Below, one piece after another: positions 39,577 through 42,767 of a DNA stretch of 42,767 nt (position 1 is the first letter of the stretch; each line of letters starts with the position of its first letter). The notes under the pieces were generated by a model, which was not told the DNA's origin, made no database searches, and saw only the letters and a program-made list of their open reading frames with translations. The DNA is from an uncultured Bacteroidota bacterium (GTDB lineage Bacteria > Bacteroidota > Rhodothermia > Rhodothermales > Salinibacteraceae). The stretch is from NCBI GenBank assembly GCA_937127285.1, contig CAKZLV010000117.1, positions 1-42,767 of the forward strand. Reading direction: 5' to 3'. The position numbers were made by a program, and so were the translations under genes.

Positions 39577-40179
39577 TCAGGCGTCCAGGACGTCCTCCTG
39601 AGGCTGGACGATGTAGAGAACCCCGGTTCCGACCGTGAAGGCGACCACGACAAGGAGGAAGCCGTAGGCCGCGATGCTTCCGTCCAGCAGCCACTCCGCC
39701 CCGTGGCGAATGGGCAGAGGCAGATGAGAGGCGGCGCGGAGGACGAGCATCCAGAAGAGAAACGAAAGCTGGACCAGCGTCTTCAGCTTCGCCATCCAGA
39801 AGGTGCGCAGGGTGCGGCCGTGAGACTCGGCCCAGGTGCGCACGCCGGTGACCACCAGGTCGCGCAGCGCGATCACCGCCACGGCCCACCAGGGAACGAT
39901 ATCCGGTTCCAGCACCGCCAGCGTCGCAAACACGCCCAGAACCAGGATCTTGTCGGCCAGCGGGTCCAGGAACTGGCCGAGGCGGCTGCGAGCACCGATG
40001 CGGCGGGCGAGGGCCCCGTCGTAGTAGTCCGACACCGATGCCGCCACGAACAGAACCACCGCTGCTGTCTGCCCCGCCAGACTCGGCACGGTGAGCAGCA
40101 GAAGCACCGCCGGCGTCAGCACGATCCGCGCGGCGGTGAGCAGGTTCGGAATGTAGCGCATCGCGGCGGGGGTAAGCAT
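39577..40179 (-). CDS. pgsA: CDP-diacylglycerol-glycerol-3-phosphate 3-phosphatidyltransferase
   Basis: MRYIPNLLTAARIVLTPAVLLLL plus the CDP-alcohol phosphotransferase signature DYYDGALARRIGARSRLGQFLDPLADKIL. Start may be Met at 40161. Confidence 0.95.
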   Translation of the reverse strand: MLTPAAMRYIPNLLTAARIVLTPAVLLLLTVPSLAGQTAAVVLFVAASVSDYYDGALARRIGARSRLGQFLDPLADKILVLGVFATLAVLEPDIVPWWAVAVIALRDLVVTGVRTWAESHGRTLRTFWMAKLKTLVQLSFLFWMLVLRAASHLPLPIRHGAEWLLDGSIAAYGFLLVVVAFTVGTGVLYIVQPQEDVLDA

Positions 40180-40523
40180 ACGGACGGGAAGGTACGAATC
40201 GGGGGACGAAGAACCCGCAGGGGAAACTGGATTTGGTACGATTTCCACGCATCCGGACGCCGTCCGTTCACGGTGGCGCCGGCGCGGGGCGTTTCGGGCA
40301 GGCCGGACGGGCAGCGGCGACCGGGACGCACCGGGGCGCGTTCGGCGACCCCGGTTCTGCTACAATTTCAGGGGTCGGTTTCCGGATTGACAGGAATGGC
40401 GGATACGAGATCGCGAACCGACGGTCTAGAGGAAGGCATGCCGCCTCGCTCTGTCAATGTGGCGGAATTCCCCGCGATCAATCGGTGCGGCATCGTCTTT
40501 GGAGAGAAGATAGGCTGCAGGAC

Positions 40524-40576
40524 GGATGGAACGGAGGCAGTCGGGGAAGGATGCCTTCCCTGGATCCCTTCCATCC
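40524..40576 (+). promoter_or_regulatory. Nested inverted repeat in dnaK upstream/leader region
   Basis: Outer arms ggatggaa (40524-40531) / ttccatcc (40569-40576); inner arms gggaagg (40544-40550) / ccttccc (40554-40560). Confidence 0.5.
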
Positions 40577-40633
40577 ACACACTCTGCGACTGGCAGCACG
40601 AACTGACGTTGAATTAACTGCAGCACGTTCACC

Positions 40634-42643
40634 ATGGGAAAAATTATTGGGATTGATCTCGGCACGACGAACTCCGTCGTGGCGGTAATGGAGGGCGGCG
40701 AGCCCGCAGTCATCGAAAACGCAGAGGGGGCTCGCACCACTCCGTCCGTGGTTGCTTACAAAGACGACGGGGAGCGCCTCGTCGGCGCCCCGGCGAAGCG
40801 GCAGGCAATCACGAACCCGGAGAACACGATCTCGTCGATCAAGCGGTTTATGGGCCGCTTCTACGACGAAGTCGAGGACGAGATCGAGGAAGTTCCGTAC
40901 ACGATCGTTCGGGGCGACAACGACACCGCGCGCGTCCAGGTCGGCGACCGGGAGTACACGCCGCAGGAGATTTCGGCGATGGTGCTTCAGAAGCTGAAGC
41001 AGACCGCCGAAGACTACCTCGGCGAAGAGGTCACCGACGCGGTGATTACCGTGCCGGCCTACTTCAACGACGCGCAGCGCACGGCAACGAAGGAGGCGGG
41101 CAAGATCGCCGGCCTGAACGTTCGCCGCATCATCAACGAGCCGACGGCCGCATCGCTGGCCTACGGGCTCGACGACGAGAGCGAACAGACGGTCGCCGTG
41201 TACGACCTTGGCGGCGGGACGTTCGACATCTCGATTCTGGAGCTTGGAGACGGCGTCTTCGAGGTGAAGGCCACCTACGGCGACACGCACCTCGGGGGCG
41301 ACAACTTCGACAAGCGCCTGATCGACCATATTGCCGACGAGTTTAAGAAGGATCAAGGCATCGATCTGCGCAACGACCCGATGGCGCTTCAGCGCCTGAA
41401 GGAGGCTGCCGAGAAGGCGAAGATCGAGCTGTCGTCCGCCAAGACGACCACGATCAACCTGCCGTTCATTACGGCGACGGACGAGGGCCCGCAGCACCTG
41501 AACATGAACATCAACCGGGCCACGTTCGAGCAGCTGATCGACGACCTGGTCGAGAAAACGGTGCCGCAGATGGAGAAGGCGCTCGACGACGCGGGCGTCG
41601 GCAAGAACGCCATCGACGAGGTGATCTTCGTCGGCGGCTCCACGCGGGTTCCGCTCGTGCAGGAAACCGTCAAGGACTTCTTCGGCAAGGATCCGAACAA
41701 GTCCGTCAACCCGGACGAGGTCGTCGCCATTGGTGCCGCCGTTCAGGGCGGGGTTCTCAGCGGCGACGTCGACGACGTCTTGCTGCTGGACGTGACGCCG
41801 CTCGACCTCGGCATCGAAACGCTCGGCGGCGTGTCCACCACGCTGATCGAGTCGAACACGACGATTCCGACGAAGGAGAGCGAGATCTTCTCGACGGCGG
41901 CCGACAACCAGACCTCCGTCGAGGTGCACGTCCTGCAGGGCAATCGCGAGATGGCCAAGGACAACCGCACCCTCGGCCGCTTCCACCTGGACGGCATCCC
42001 GCCGGCCCCGCGGGGAACGCCGCAGATCGAGGTCACCTTCGACATCGACGCAGACGGCATCCTGAACGTGTCGGCCGTCGACAAGGCGACCGGCAAGGAG
42101 CAGTCCATCCGCGTGGAGGCCGACAGCGGCCTCAGCGAGGAAGAGATCGAGAAGATGCGCGAGGACGCCGAAGAGCACGCCAAGGAAGACGAGAAGCGCA
42201 AGGAGCGTGCGGAGACCATCAACGAGGCAAACTCGATGGTCTACACCACGAAGCAAAACCTCGACGAGTACGGCGACAAGATCCCCGAGGACAAGCGGTC
42301 CGAGATCGAGGACGCCGTCGAGAGCGTGGAGGGCGAACTCGAAACCGCGGATGCCGACCAGGACATCTCGGCTCTCGAAGACGCGCTGGAGACGCTGAAC
42401 GAGAAGTGGTCGGCCGCCAGCCAGGAGATCTATGCCGCGCAGCAGCAGGCCCAGCAGGGCGCTGGCGCCGGCGCTGCAGGCGCCGGTCCCGCCGGTGCAG
42501 GTCCCGCCGGTGCGGGAGCCGCCGGTGCGCAGCCGGGAGACGCGCAACCGGGAGGTGCACAGCCGACGGGCGACGGCGCCGCGGACGAAGATGAAGACGT
42601 CCGCGATGCGGACTACGAGGTCGTCGACGACGAAGAGAAGTGA
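40634..42643 (+). CDS. dnaK: Molecular chaperone DnaK (Hsp70)
   Basis: [42 protein letters not shown]...[23 protein letters not shown]...[11 protein letters not shown]; Gly/Ala/Pro-rich C-terminus. Confidence 0.99.
   Translation: MGKIIGIDLGTTNSVVAVMEGGEPAVIENAEGARTTPSVVAYKDDGERLVGAPAKRQAITNPENTISSIKRFMGRFYDEVEDEIEEVPYTIVRGDNDTARVQVGDREYTPQEISAMVLQKLKQTAEDYLGEEVTDAVITVPAYFNDAQRTATKEAGKIAGLNVRRIINEPTAASLAYGLDDESEQTVAVYDLGGGTFDISILELGDGVFEVKATYGDTHLGGDNFDKRLIDHIADEFKKDQGIDLRNDPMALQRLKEAAEKAKIELSSAKTTTINLPFITATDEGPQHLNMNINRATFEQLIDDLVEKTVPQMEKALDDAGVGKNAIDEVIFVGGSTRVPLVQETVKDFFGKDPNKSVNPDEVVAIGAAVQGGVLSGDVDDVLLLDVTPLDLGIETLGGVSTTLIESNTTIPTKESEIFSTAADNQTSVEVHVLQGNREMAKDNRTLGRFHLDGIPPAPRGTPQIEVTFDIDADGILNVSAVDKATGKEQSIRVEADSGLSEEEIEKMREDAEEHAKEDEKRKERAETINEANSMVYTTKQNLDEYGDKIPEDKRSEIEDAVESVEGELETADADQDISALEDALETLNEKWSAASQEIYAAQQQAQQGAGAGAAGAGPAGAGPAGAGAAGAQPGDAQPGGAQPTGDGAADEDEDVRDADYEVVDDEEK
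42485..42574. repeat. 15-bp in-frame degenerate array in dnaK C-terminus
   Basis: ggtcccgccggtgca / ggtcccgccggtgcg / ggagccgccggtgcg / cagccgggagacgcg / caaccgggaggtgca..., encoding the [27 protein letters not shown] tail. Confidence 0.8.
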
Positions 42644-42712
42644 GGCTGAACAGGGGAGACGCGCGGAGGGCGTTCCTCCAGCGTCTTCCCTCCTTCCGAC
42701 CGCAACCAGCAT

Positions 42713-42751
42713 GCGCCCCGATCGGGATTGGCCGGTCGGGGCGCTTGTTTT
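42713..42751 (+). terminator. Rho-independent terminator downstream of dnaK
   Basis: gcgccccgatcgg-gattgg-ccggtcggggcgc (13-bp stem with one mismatch) followed by ttgtttt. Confidence 0.88.
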
Positions 42752-42767
42752 GTGTGTTCAGGTGTTG

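Noticed and set aside
40634-42643. CIRCE/HrcA operator upstream of dnaK
   Set aside because: No copy of the TTAGCACTC-N9-GAGTGCTAA consensus seen in 40249-40633.
40478-42712. 744-aa minus-strand ORF antisense to dnaK
   Set aside because: Leu/Val/Arg-rich low-information translation opposite DnaK; codon-bias artefact.

Overview
The window is a gene-dense, high-GC bacterial chromosome segment. The encoded proteins are strongly acidic and look like the Salinibacter/Rhodothermota lineage; that placement is inferred from protein character, with no search run. I support about 33 CDSs: a partial cytidylate kinase, SpoU methyltransferase, mutA-mutB-meaB, GlnRS with a YqeY/GatB-type tail, GltX, SbcC/Rad50-like ATPase, R2-like ligand-binding oxidase, CvpA-like protein, YqeY, HPr, polyprenyl synthase, Adk, a YqjD/YqjE-like membrane pair, a stand-alone Nfu N-domain, a DUF294/CBS/cNMP protein plus DnaQ-like exonuclease, several lipoproteins, a redoxin plus DsbD-like reductase, PAP2 phosphatase, RecA, CinA, PyrE, PgsA and DnaK. 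I saw no rRNA or tRNA gene, CRISPR array, transposon, phage or defence cassette, and the gene content is mostly housekeeping. The most unusual signal is outside the genes. Many intergenic gaps carry short direct tandem arrays with unit lengths of about 11-18 bp (mostly 14, 15, 17 and 18). Each has its own unrelated unit sequence, and many sit in the leader just upstream of a start codon. The in-gene examples I found have unit lengths divisible by three. A second pattern is that start codons are preceded by pyrimidine-rich leaders without an obvious Shine-Dalgarno sequence. All coordinates and repeat counts were read by eye.
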